In this document: positions 36,491 through 47,800 of the stretch, one piece after another
Layout of the letters: each line of letters begins with the position of its first letter
How positions within the stretch are numbered: position 1 is the first letter of the stretch
Assembly (NCBI GenBank): GCA_019055375.1
Contig: JAHQIW010001431.1
Coordinates: 51,608 to 115,607, forward strand
Reading direction: 5' to 3'
Source of the DNA: Parelaphostrongylus tenuis
Taxonomy: Eukaryota; Nematoda; Chromadorea; Rhabditida; Metastrongylidae
DNA length: 64,000 bases
Program-made: the position numbers and the translations under genes
The notes under the pieces: generated by a model
The model's database searches: none
What the model saw: the letters and a program-made list of their open reading frames with translations, nothing else
Told to the model about the DNA's origin: nothing

Positions 36491-37800
36491 TTTGGAGGCA
36501 AATTTTCAGTTTGATTTGATAACAAGCTTTTATATTAAACGTAGGTTAAAATGTTACTATATAGTAAGGTTAACTTTGAAGAGGGCTAAATGACGGAACG
36601 GCATTTACTTCAGCTATTTTGCTCACGTTAGTTTCAAAAAAGGACAGTTTATATGGCCACCTGTGTATCCAATAGCACCTCTCATCATGATGCTACAATG
36701 ATCGCTCTACTACATGATGAAAGTTGTTCTCATGAATCGAGTCATCTTTCTGTTCCTTTATCAGTCATCTATCTAAAAGCAGCATTACTAGACAACGCGT
36801 TTGATTAGAACATCATCTTTCAACATTTTGATTTGCCGCTACCGCACCGCTTTTTCAAGATTTAACCATCCTATCATCAAATGTCGCACAGATTCAATAG
36901 CTTTCATCTAATTGTACTTGAGAAATTCGGATTTAACTGTTGTGATTCGGAATATTTGCATGGTGCTGTGATTTAGCTGTGTCGGAGGCGGTTGCCGCGA
37001 CGAAAGTGTTTGACAAACTCGAGAACTTTTCAGATAGCATTAGAAACTGGAAAGGTTAGTCGTCTTTTCTCCGCCAGCTACATTCTATGGTTTTTTCTAT
37101 CTCGACCTTTTCGTTGTAATTATAAAACATAGGCATGATTATATTAACTGTTGACGGCAAGCATCCAATAAGATTCAATCGCGTACTCCTACATTATTTT
37201 ATGAATGAACTAAAGGGCAATAATATTTGCACTCAGAAACTTTATAAATTACAGATACCTTATATAGCTTTATTTATCATTACTTGTAAGCACAACTGAA
37301 CATTCAGAGAAAAGGATGAGAAGCTGAAGTTTGACAAATTAGTCAGATAGTAGCAAATACCCAAGAGTCAGAAAAGCATCTGTCATTTTTGAAACTTATA
37401 GAAACTTCTTCAACTTGAAAAATGACCGTGCAATCAATTCTTTCCATATAGTGGAACAATGCTCAAATTTTTGGAAGGGTTTTTTTCGATTAGGTGGATG
37501 AAGTGTGCTTGAAGGAAACCGAATGACTCTGACTTCTGAGGTGAAATGTTGCAATAATATGAAATCTCACGTCATTTATCGAGACTTATTGCACAAAATT
37601 CTAGAGTGTCCTGTGTTATATATTATTCAAGCATGTATTTTTCCATTTTCATGATTTGCTGATGAACAAGGTCTGGTAATCAGGTCGTTACATAATATTT
37701 GGCCCTCGAGCAACAAACACCAAATTGCATAGCGAGAAGTAAGTGAAGCTGCATGATTTTTGTATCGTTCACTTGCGCATTTCCTTGCGAACATATGGAT
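36491..37800. other. No supported gene
   Basis: AT-rich, no exon or repeat recognised. Confidence 0.35.
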
Positions 37801-37802
37801 AT

Positions 37803-38149
37803 ACAACTTGCCTATACTTGCTTTAAGTTAGAGCGACTTGGGGACAAATTTGCTTTCTACTCATGCACGAATGGCGCGTAGGGGAAATCCTAGTGAAACG
37901 GCGAGCAAGATTAATGAAGCTTGGGGCGATCAGTACACTTGCAGAAAGGATAGCTAGGAAGTGGTTCGCAAAGTTCAAGCTGAGAAGAATACTCTGGAGG
38001 ATAGATCGTACCCGGGCCGTCCACAAGAAGCTCCATTAATGTTGTGCTCCGTTTCACCAACATTTCCCCTACACGCCATTCGTTCTTGACTAGCAAGCGA
38101 ATTTGGTCCTACGGCAGCTCCACCTCAGAGCAAGTATAGGCAAGTTGTA
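37803..38149. mobile_element. Fold-back mariner relic (inverted duplication of the transposase N-terminus)
   Basis: Two arms of about 120 bases, 37803-37922 and 38028-38149, are inverted copies of each other around a 105-base centre. Both start ACAACTTGCCTATACTTGCT at the outside. Each arm encodes part of the mariner helix-turn-helix: GNPSETASKINEAWGDQ in the left arm, and NEWRVGEMLVKRS on the other strand. The centre encodes LEDRSYPGRPQEA, like the linker after the mariner DNA-binding domain. Frameshifts are present and no catalytic domain remains. Confidence 0.7.
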
Positions 38150-39470
38150 AACCAAGATGTTCGAAAGAAAGTGGTTAATTGAATGATACCAATTTTTATG
38201 CAGTTTCAATAATTTCAGGTTTAAGTTTTCTGTTTAGTGGTACCGTCAAAACTTATGGAATCACCTAATAATGCATAGATGGTTCGAGAGAGCTATTTAC
38301 AATCATTTTTCACATACTTAAGGTTTTTGTTTGATTTCTTCTGCATTTCGTCTACAATTAAGCTATTGTTACTACTAGAGTGCTTCAAAATGTCTGATTT
38401 GGTATGGTCACGAAAGGTTTTGCTATGATTATAAAGCAATTTCAAGATTTTCCTATCTAAAAAAGTTGTGAAAAATTTTAATATTTCTTTTTTACTCTCT
38501 GCAATTACCCATAAGAGTTATGTGACGAAATACTTCGTTTCGAGTCAGGTTCAAAATACTCTACTTTCTCTCTTCTATTAGCCTTCCTATAAGTATATCT
38601 AAGCATTCTTACAAAAATTAGTAATCTATTAGCATATTAAATATGAAACCTTTTGGGTAAGTCATTCTCATTGACAAATCGCATTATAACAGCAATTTAT
38701 CGGCTGACACAGAACTACAACGTTCCAACCACTTTTCCGTAGATTTTTATCGCGATAGTGATTTTGTTTTCATGCTAGTATCTTAAGTCCCAAATCGATG
38801 ATATGGCTCTCATTTTTTGAATATCACTGAACTTATTGAATATTTTGCTAGCATAGACTAAGTGGCTGCACAAAAAGGAAACGAGACTGTTTGCTGTAAC
38901 TTAAAATTGACAATAGGCTACACGAGAGCGTCATCTTATCTTGTTAATTGCAATATTTATTCATGTGCAGCTCATGTCAACTTCCTTCCTATTACTTCAT
39001 TCACTCTCTTCGTTGTCCATCATTCACAACAATCTTCGATTTGCATGCTAAAACCGATACTCCGTGACGATTTGATCCTTCTCATCGAAGCGGTTAAATG
39101 GCAATCCAGTTGATTTTTTTCCGAGCCATAATGTGGCTTTGCCGTGTCATCGCCAAGTCTTCACCATAATCCAACGTATCCAGTGGAAGGAACCTCTCCA
39201 GGCAAGTGCCATTAAAAGTTGACGATCCGGGAAAAATGTGAGCCTTAGCTGCAAATCTATAGAGTCGAACAATCAGGATGTGTGGATAACATGGCTTCAT
39301 CTTACCGCTGCGCCTCCAAGGAGTGTGTTTTTGCTAAAATTTGCCAATTCCGTCCAGTCGAGTGCAATCCAGTCACATTGTATTACGGAGAGCATTTTTT
39401 GGAGAGTTCTCATACCATCCTCAACCAAGAATTTCGTGTCACCTTGTCTTATGCTAGGAATAGATAGATC
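38150..39470. other. No supported gene
   Basis: Frames at 38.86-39.11 and 39.09-39.30 kb lack domains. The part after 39.1 kb may be the 3' tail of the adjacent minus-strand RTE element. Confidence 0.3.
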
Positions 39471-39479
39471 CGGCAGCTA

Positions 39480-40660
39480 CATCACCTGTATCACCTGTCG
39501 TCCCGTTGATTATCGAGTGACTCGAGCGGGTACCAGCAACTCTTCCATTTTCTCTATCGCGTGCAAGAGTAGCCCAGTGGGTCCTCCTCGCTCTAAGATT
39601 TGCTGAGCATCATATCCTTCTCTAACGCTTTCGTGAAGAAATCGGACCAGCGGGTCAGTGGTCTTCCTTTAGAGCGCTTGACGTCCCGAGGAATCCCGTC
39701 GGTAACGGCTCTCGTCCGTCGGTTGTCGTTGAAGCGCATCACGTGTCCGTCCCACCTTATTTTCGATATCCTGGCGTGTATAACGGCGTCTCTGATTTTC
39801 GATCGTTGACGTAGGTCGGAACTTCGGATCCTTTCTCTCATTTGCAAGATACGGGATACTCCTAGCATCGACCTTCGACTGCGCGTTCGATAACGGCAAG
39901 TGATCTTTCATCCTGCTTACGTAGCGACCAGGTTTCTGCTGCATACGTCAGGGCAGGGAAAATTGTCGAGTCGTAAAGGTGGGCACGGAGTCGGATGTTC
40001 TTTGTCCTCTTCACTACATCTTCGATGCTCTTAAACGTTCCCCAAGCCGCTCGTTTCCTCCTGCTCAACCCTGGAGCTAGGTCGTTCATCATGTTGATTT
40101 CACGACCTAGATAGACGTAACTGGAGCATTCGGAGGTTGTCGTTCCGTTGAGCGTGAATGGGGAATTCAAAACCCATCCGTTCCTCATGAACATCGTTTT
40201 CGTTAGATTCAGTTGAAGACCAATCTTTCCACAGGCGTTATCGGAATCGGTCAATACATTCGTTACGCTTGACTGATGTTTGGTGTCAAGAGAACGATAT
40301 CGTCAGCAAAGCGAAGATGGTTTGATTGTCGACCGTCAATTTTCACTCCCATTTCGTCCCATTCTAATGTTCGCATGACGTTTTGTAGGGTGGCAGTGAA
40401 TAGTCTTGGCGAAATTGTATCGCCTTGTCGAACCCCTCTTCTTACGTCAGTGGTGATATTGTTGTAGAATGGAGATATTTTGGTCGTGAAATCTTTATAA
40501 AGCTCACGAAAGATCATTATGTACCGAGTAGGGACGCCCTGGTTATCCAGAGCCTCTATAACCTCTTCTGTTTACACTGAATCAAAGGCTTTCTTCAGAT
40601 CGATGAAAGTGAGACAGAGTGGTTGTTTGTACTCTCGTGAAACTTCGATGAGCAGCTACA
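39480..40660 (-). mobile_element. RTE-clade LINE, 5'-truncated (copy 2)
   Basis: On the minus strand from about 40.66 kb: [20 protein letters not shown], then KKAFDSV with a stop, FTTKISPFYNN, VRRGVRQGDTISPRLF, and LRFADDIVLLTPNISQA (ADD at about 40.30 kb). After a stop and shift come LNLTKTMFMRNGW, SSYVYLGREINMMNDL, RAAWGTFKSIEDVVKRTKN, TYAAETWSLRKQ, and after another shift KIRWDGHVMRFNDNR, RPLTRWSDFFTKALEKD. It lacks the endonuclease and the first half of RT. It is the least damaged RTE here, with only a few frame breaks, but still not functional. Confidence 0.87.
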
Positions 40661-41245
40661 TAACACTCATAAATGGTGACAGATATTCATAGGTATGTTT
40701 TGACACTGACAAAGACTATAACTATTACGTTCCATGGCTCAGGTATAAGTAAGTGAAGGCTAGAGATCCCCATAATTCTTATTTTTCATGAAAACTTCTC
40801 TAAACGTAGCTAAAAGGGCTTTTATCACTTTTTTTTAGATACAAAAACCAAAACTGCTATACATGTTAGAGCCTAGTTGTGTGTTTCTTTGTTCATCGAT
40901 GTCGAAAACAAAGTTTAGAAACATGTGCTTCTTCCTAATTAGGTCATTTACAGCAAAAACACGTTTGAGATTCCTATTTATAATCCTGTAGAGAAGTAAG
41001 CCAGTGTGATTACTCGTCACCGTTATGCGGAAAATCTCTTCATAAACTGGTTAGATACGATGTAAGTGGAGAGTACTTTGGTCAAACACCATCGTGTTAC
41101 GTGAAGATCAGCCCTTCAAGTATCATACATATACACAACCACTATTTGTTTGTTGACATTAACTCAAGCCTTAAAACGACTTCATTGCTAGTGATAAAGC
41201 CAAGAAGAAAGAATAGCGAAAAAAATAAAAGGAAATCTCTCGATC

Positions 41246-41519
41246 GTTGATCAATCGCTGAGGGATGCGCCATGCATTCGCCTTCGATATCAACTTCGTT
41301 TGAGGTGATTGAATGCATATCTGGCCTTTACATGACTCGCAGAGGCTTCCCGCCAGGCCGAGCCAGTGCTGTTTGTCCTTCCAGACTAGTCTGACACCAA
41401 TCTGTACCAAATCATAGCCCAGGCGGGATGGATGGCTCGGTGAGCCGTGAGCACGAGATCGAAGCATTGAACTCGTGTGCGACTCAGAGCACCTCTAACC
41501 ACTGCGCCACGTGCGCTCT
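41246..41519 (-). repeat. tRNA-derived SINE, family S1
   Basis: The plus strand runs GTTGATCAATCGCTGAGG to CACCTCTAACCACTGCGCCA, so the tRNA-like head (TGGCGCAGTGGTTAGAGG) reads on the minus strand. One of the best-preserved copies. It is immediately followed by family X copy 3. Confidence 0.7.
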
Positions 41520-41547
41520 TATTGCTAGTGATACCTTAATATATTGG

Positions 41548-41765
41548 AGTATGCACTTCCTCGCGGGTACTGCCGACACTTTCCAATAGTCATTAACGAA
41601 CGTCGTATGAACGCCACAACCAGTTATCCTCGAGTTTGCAGAGTTTGCAAAGAGAAGTGTTTTAACTAGTGATCTACGACGTTTAAAAATAAGGCGCAAA
41701 AACGACTGACTGTTAGAAGTACTGGGATCCACACAGTGAAAAAAGCACTGTGAAGACGGATAATG
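41548..41765 (+). repeat. Short interspersed repeat family X, copy 3
   Basis: CACTTTCCAATAGTCATTAA, GCCACAACCAGTTATCCTCG, AGAAGTACTGGGATCC and ACACAGTGAAAAAAGCACTG follow the order of the 31.4-kb copy. Confidence 0.62.
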
Positions 41766-42229
41766 AAATGATTAAATTACACATTTCATCAAAGAAGATG
41801 ATCATATCAACAAGTATGATCATCTGACGACTTTCATGCAGTGAAAATAAACTGCTTCGTTTTCTCAGGTGCTATACAGTCCATCAGCAAATCCAAGTTG
41901 ATTTGACATTGTGGTCAGTTTTGCTCAAAAGGATCTACAACGCTCATTCCGTCTTACGCTTTCTTAATAGATATTTTCCCTTCCGGTTTACAGCTTCAAC
42001 CTATCGAGAGAGTTTCTAGGTGCTACGTTGCGAAATGCAGTTAGTTGTTGCTTCGACACTGATTTCGATACTCCAGGGAAAGAAAATTTGCCGTCACCAT
42101 CAAATAGCAAGTTAAATAGATATTGTGCTGAGGTCCGCGGAGTTCTTCTGCATTTGCAAAAATGTTGATTCAGGAAAATTTTTATATCATTTGAAAGGTC
42201 TACTTCTTGCGCATCCTTTGATATATAAT

Positions 42230-42830
42230 TTGTCTACATCCGCTGCAGAATACAATTGTCCAAAAAGGAAACAAAAACGGTTGTTGATGTTTTACGAGTA
42301 CAAATTTGGTTCAAATACTGCTGATTCTGCTCGCCGAATCAACAAAGCTTGGGCGACCGTACGGTTGAAGAATCAACAGTCCATCACTTCAAATCCATCA
42401 ACGCGATCTTTACTACGAGCAGCTAGAGCGAGTTTACGACAAGTTAGTCGAGAAGTACCCAGAACTTGTTCGTTGAAAGCACGCTTTGTTTCAGCAAGAC
42501 AATGCAAAACCACGCGCAGCCAAAAAGACCAACGCAAAGTTTGAGGAACTGGACGGATTTGAGATTCCACCGCATCCACCTTATAGCCCGAACGTCGCTC
42601 CATCTGTTTACTGCCTTTTCCGATCAATGCAACACTTTTTTGAAGGTCGCCGATTTGAATCTTTCGTTGAAGCTGAAGAAGCATGTCAAGAGTTCTTTAA
42701 ATTGAAGCCGAAGGAGTGGTACTGCGATCAGATCCGAAACCTGGCGGACCGATGGCAAAAAATGGTGGATAATGATGGTCTGTATTTTGAAGAATAGTTG
42801 TTGTTGTTGTCTTTTGTCTGAATATACGCA
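42230..42830 (+). mobile_element. Mariner transposon, internally deleted, third catalytic Asp replaced
   Basis: The N-terminal helix-turn-helix part reads LMFYEYKFGSNTADSARRIN (42.28-42.35 kb). It is then joined, after a deletion of the first catalytic region, to YEQLERVYDKLVEKYPEL. From 42486 the frame FQQDNAKPRAAKKTN...PYSPNVAPSVYCLFRSM...DRWQKMVDNDGLYFEE runs to the stop at 42796. The middle Asp (QQDN) is present. In the mariner D,D34D triad the third Asp normally lies in YSPDLAP; here AAC at 42591-42593 gives Asn. Frame breaks lie before 42486. The product would not be an active transposase. Confidence 0.85.
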
Positions 42831-42899
42831 TAAATTTTGAATATTTACTACTCAAACGATGGAAACTTTCTTTCCAACCTGGTAATTCAAGTACGATTC

Positions 42900-44530
42900 G
42901 ATGCAAAAATACGGCTCATCATCAAACTGTTTTAATATCAATTAATCACTACTTAATTGTAGCATTTACTAGCGTGATAACGTCATGATGACAAGAGCGT
43001 TTTCGTCTATACAAAATTTGTTTATCGACTGTAGTTTCGTCTCTTGCAATCAAATTAATACTTATCAGAAATGAATTAACTGCTAATGAAAATGAGCAAG
43101 GTTAGGGTTTTCTCCGTCGCTATCCGCTGTAACTCTCGCTCACTTTTCGTGAACTCTTGACATTGTCACTCATTGTTCAAACAATACGTTTTTATCGACA
43201 GCTACCTGGAGTGACAGAATTCCTCTTCATTTCGTTCAGCACACAGCTCAGACTTCTTGTCGCTCTCTTCCGCTGCTTTCACCAGAACTATTACTTTTTG
43301 TATGACTGAAAAATTGAAGAACTTTCTCACTTTCTCTTTTTTATACACATGTCCAGCTTGATTTCACTCTATTCTTTCTACGGGCGCTTGATATCAAAAG
43401 TCTTTATGATTCAAGTTGTTTAAGGAGCCTCTGGGATATCAAATACGGACAATATTGAATAAAATATTTTTACGAAACAAGCTGTTTCTGAGCGAAGACC
43501 TAGAATTGAATGGAAAGTCCAAAAACTTACGATTTCTGTGAATTTTGCACAATAGCCTTCGAGCACAAGATCCGAAGCATGTTGACGGGCTTGGTTAATT
43601 TTTTTTTCCGATGAGATGGCAACAGTCGAGGGAAATCCATCATTGAAAGAATAATACTACACCATTTGGTGTCTATCAGAAGTCATAATCCTATCTTCAA
43701 AGTTGATCAAAACAATACCAATGACTTCTGCTTATATGCAGCTTACTTCTCCTGATCCTTGGAAGTTTTTGTTTCCTTTTGTCAGCTCTGCCTTTCTCAA
43801 CTTTTTGCGAATTTCTTTTGCTTTTCCACTTGCTTTTCTTCTTTTAATCATTAGTGTACTTTGGAACGACTGCTCTTTTTCCGAATAAATGTCACTTCCA
43901 CACCTTTGATTCCATGTCGAATCCTTTCATCTTGAAAAGTACGCTATAATTACTGAAAATAATTTCTTCTCGGGTGCGTCATCGTATTGTTGCACTCCTC
44001 TTCTTGACCAACAATTTATTTGATACTAATTTTTCTTTTTTGAGATGTTCCACCGAGTCGAAAGATTAGGATACCAGCTCTCAAACTTCTCAGCTTTGCT
44101 TTCTTGCTAAAATTGTGTGCTTTCGTTTCGTCTTGTGAGTCTACCAGAAACTAAACAGTACTGCGTGATCAATCTACTTCCTCCGTATTTTTGTTGTTTT
44201 GGATCAACACGGTCGGCATTTCATGTGTCATCGCGCTTATACCGTCCGTTTACAGAAATTAGAGATTCTTGTAATCTCAGTTCTCAAACAAAATATTTTT
44301 CACTATTCCAAATTTCGTAATATTCTGTAGTTACACAGTTAATTCCTTAATGTCTGCTTTTGATTTTGAAAGAAGAAATTAATGAGTTGACCCAACACCC
44401 GTCACAGGAGCTGCCAATTAATCAAACTTCAAGTATATACTTCCTTGATAGTAAGAAGATGATAAACTTCTAGTTGCAAGCTCGACCTCAACATGGATGT
44501 ATGAATAAAATAATTCCAATTATTCTTTTT
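42900..44530. other. Pyrimidine-biased stretch, no supported gene
   Basis: The plus strand is noticeably T/C rich (for example 43.1-44.3 kb). Several small frames rich in F, S and L result from this bias. No exon is supported. Confidence 0.35.
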
Positions 44531-44539
44531 TTTATATAG

Positions 44540-44858
44540 CCACGTGTTTTTCTCATCCTTAAATAGCGTTCATTCATTATCTGCTCTACGTGATGTTATC
44601 AGATCCTTGGAATCCTTTCAAGAAATCCTATACTATCAGGATGATAAAATTATAGATACATTTTTCCGAGATCCGTTAAGGTTTTCAATTGTGTGCCATC
44701 AGAAAAGAAGCTGGCTAATGATTGAAATAAGTGCTCGAGCGCCTTTTACTGATTATCAGAACGTACTGGTTAGCATGCTGGCAAATAATGTAGTTTCTAA
44801 AGCATCATACTGTTTCAAATCTGTACTTTCGGTAATTCTTTTCCGTTATCGCAATTAA
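44540..44858 (+). CDS. Possible terminal exon, product unknown
   Basis: After a TTTTATATAG acceptor (ends 44539) an open frame of about 105 codons reads SALRDVIRSLESFQEILY, then SWLMIEISARAPFTDYQNVL, and ends ILFRYRN, stop. Its composition is protein-like. It ends 40 bases before the start of the next gene. No upstream exons could be joined. Confidence 0.3.
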
Positions 44859-44898
44859 GCTCCTAAATAGTTTAAAGTTTGCAGAAAACAGTTTTAGG

Positions 44899-47800
44899 AT
44901 GTTCTTAATATGGTTCACCGTTCTTCCTCTATCATTAGCAGCGATTTGTCCATTACAAAATCATCAAGTTTGTAACAGAAGAAATGCTGAAGTTCACCAT
45001 CATTTGGACAACCAACATCAGTGTACCTGTGCAATTACACAATTATCGGTATGACATTAGCGTTCATTCATTAGATACATATCGACTGAAGAGACGGATT
45101 CCCCATAGCATCCAGTATCCGAAAATTATTGTGCATGCATTTTTATGCACTCTCTCCGGAATAGTTGCGATTTTCGCTTCTATATAAGCCATACACAGTA
45201 ACTGATCTTTTTCTATAGTGTGCTGTTCATCATTTTCATCTCACCCTGCCGCTTTGTTTTTAATCCTAAATGCTAATGATAAATACAATATCCGTTGAAG
45301 TAGTCCAGAAATCGTTTCCATCCTAGATCTGTGAAGTGGAAAAGAAGATTGATCTCTAATTTTTTCCCGGTCACTTCCACCCATAAATACCAATTCGATT
45401 CCTGTCATATTTTTTATAACGTAATCACCCACATTATCTATTCTCGCACTCATCATTAATTTATTCGGGACAACTTCTTTGTCGGATGCAATAATTTCCC
45501 ACTGATTTTACCTCTTAGCCAAAGAACTTGGAGAGGACTACTTTGTCCTTTTGTGGTTTAAGTGAAGAAGGATGACCATCGGAAGGATGACGATTTTGCT
45601 GTTGTGAGTTTTATACATAACAGATCTAGTCTCTGAATGGATCTTGCTCATCAATCCCCAATAAAAAGTAGCATGTCTTTCTTTCACCTTGTTTTCGACA
45701 TCTTCGTGAATGCAGTACTACCCCTGACCCTTTGATTTCAGCAGTCCTCGGATTCCGTTTTGCAACTTCATCAATTAAACTATGCGAAAATTCTCTGTAG
45801 CATGTTCGATAACACTGTCCTGCATTGATCTCTCTACGTAGCGTTTAGGTCTCGGAGTCATAAGATGAGTGAGAAAAAAAAGCAAGTTATGCACAGAGCT
45901 GGTTTTTCAACGATTTTTAACATTTATAATGCTTTCATGCTCTTGTACATTCTCCAAATTGCTTAAATCCGCCTGCAATAATACTGCTTTGAAGCTACGC
46001 ATTCATCGTGTTAACTACGAACTTACGCTCACATTTCTGGCCCACTCAAAAATATTCTTCCAGTACACAATGAATGAGCAATCATTAACAATCATGCTTG
46101 AACACAGTTTTTTCCTTGTTTAACCAAAGGCGAATATTTTCCACATAAGCAATTAATATCAGCTTAAACTTCGTTTATCCAGCCTAGAAGTCGATGTTAT
46201 GGAAAGATCTCAAAAATAGTCGAACGCGATATAGAAAAGATGAAAGATAAAGCTCTTGACGTTGATCAATCCCTGATGGATGCGCCATGCATTCGTCTTT
46301 AATTTTTTACTTCCTCTGAGGTGTTGAGTGCATATCTGGCTTTTGCAATGGCTCGAGGTGATCGTCGGTCACTGCTGCTTATTCTCCCTGACAAGCCTGA
46401 GACCAGGCCAGTACCAAATACCGACCCGAGGGATGGGCCATGAGCGGGTGATCGAACCATCGACCCTGTGTGCGATGTAGAGCACCTCTAACCACTGCGC
46501 CACATGCGCTCTCAACGTGGTATAGCTGCTACTTATTGGATTTATCTCGAGAGCCATCACATTTTCCTTCCCTCGTGACATTATCCATAAATCAGCTTGA
46601 AACTTCGATGAGACAGGGAGCGTGAAAAATCCATTTTCTCGAAAGCCATGATTATGCTTCTGGAACTCTAAGTATACTGGTTAACACGACACTGACTGCT
46701 ATAAATTGGGTTGTGTTCATGAATCGAAATCATTAACAGGCGTTAATCAGCCAACTGCCGTCGTTCATAGATCTAAATAGGCCACTTCATCCTAACGGTG
46801 TTCCACTGAATTACACTCAACATTTCACGAAAATCCACATCGAAAGCAGGAATCGTTGTGAATAATTTCGCTGCTGCGACTCTGAAGAAGGCAAGGACAC
46901 CGAAACCTTACCTACAGCAAAGTCTACAACAATCTCATGTAAGCTCAATAAACTAAGAAAAGAAGGTAGTTTTCCACTGAGCGTATCTTGTTTCTACCTC
47001 TCAGGAAAAAAGAAATTCGTAGGCTTTCTCAAAGTTTAAACTCGCTCGATAGCATAAATCAAAAAATTTGAATAATGTCTTTCATTTTCAAAATGGCTCC
47101 ATAATTATGCTGAAACGGCAAATCGAAATTTTGTCTTTCATGTGAACATTTCTCGCCGAGCTGAGCTATTTCCTTAGACTTCAACTAAATCTCAAGGATT
47201 TTAGTGATATATTTGGTTTTTAAAACACACTTGTTAGTCACTGTAACAACCAGAAGAAAACTGTGTTTTGCAGCTTTAGATCATTTCGTCGCCTGCACCT
47301 TTGCCGATTCCTTGCGAAAAGTGCGCTCTTTCCTTTTTTCTCAAATGTCAGCAACTATCTAATAGCTCAGAACTTAGAGATTTCAACGATGCAATTTATT
47401 TTCAAAATAGCTTTATAATTGCGTTGAAACAAAAAAAAATGAAATATTTAAGTATTTCTAGCTGAACGAAGATTTCTTCCAGACTTTTAGCTATCGTCCG
47501 ACAGATTAAATCTCGTTGATTCCATACTCTGCTTAGTTTCAAAAAGAACATTTCAGTGCGTTTCAGCTTCCAAAAGAATGTTACCCTTTGCGCAGTGCAA
47601 CATCGACATCAAACCACCGTGTTTTGCCGGTATTTGTACAGGGTTTTCGCAGCATTGCCGCAAGTCACCATTTTTTTCCTAGTGTCAAATTTGTGAAATC
47701 CAAGCTTTTTTCACTATTACAGCGCAAGAAGAAGTTTTTCAAAAGCGAATACACCATCGGAATCAGCGAGATTTGATCTAACGACTGGTTATTAAAAGTT

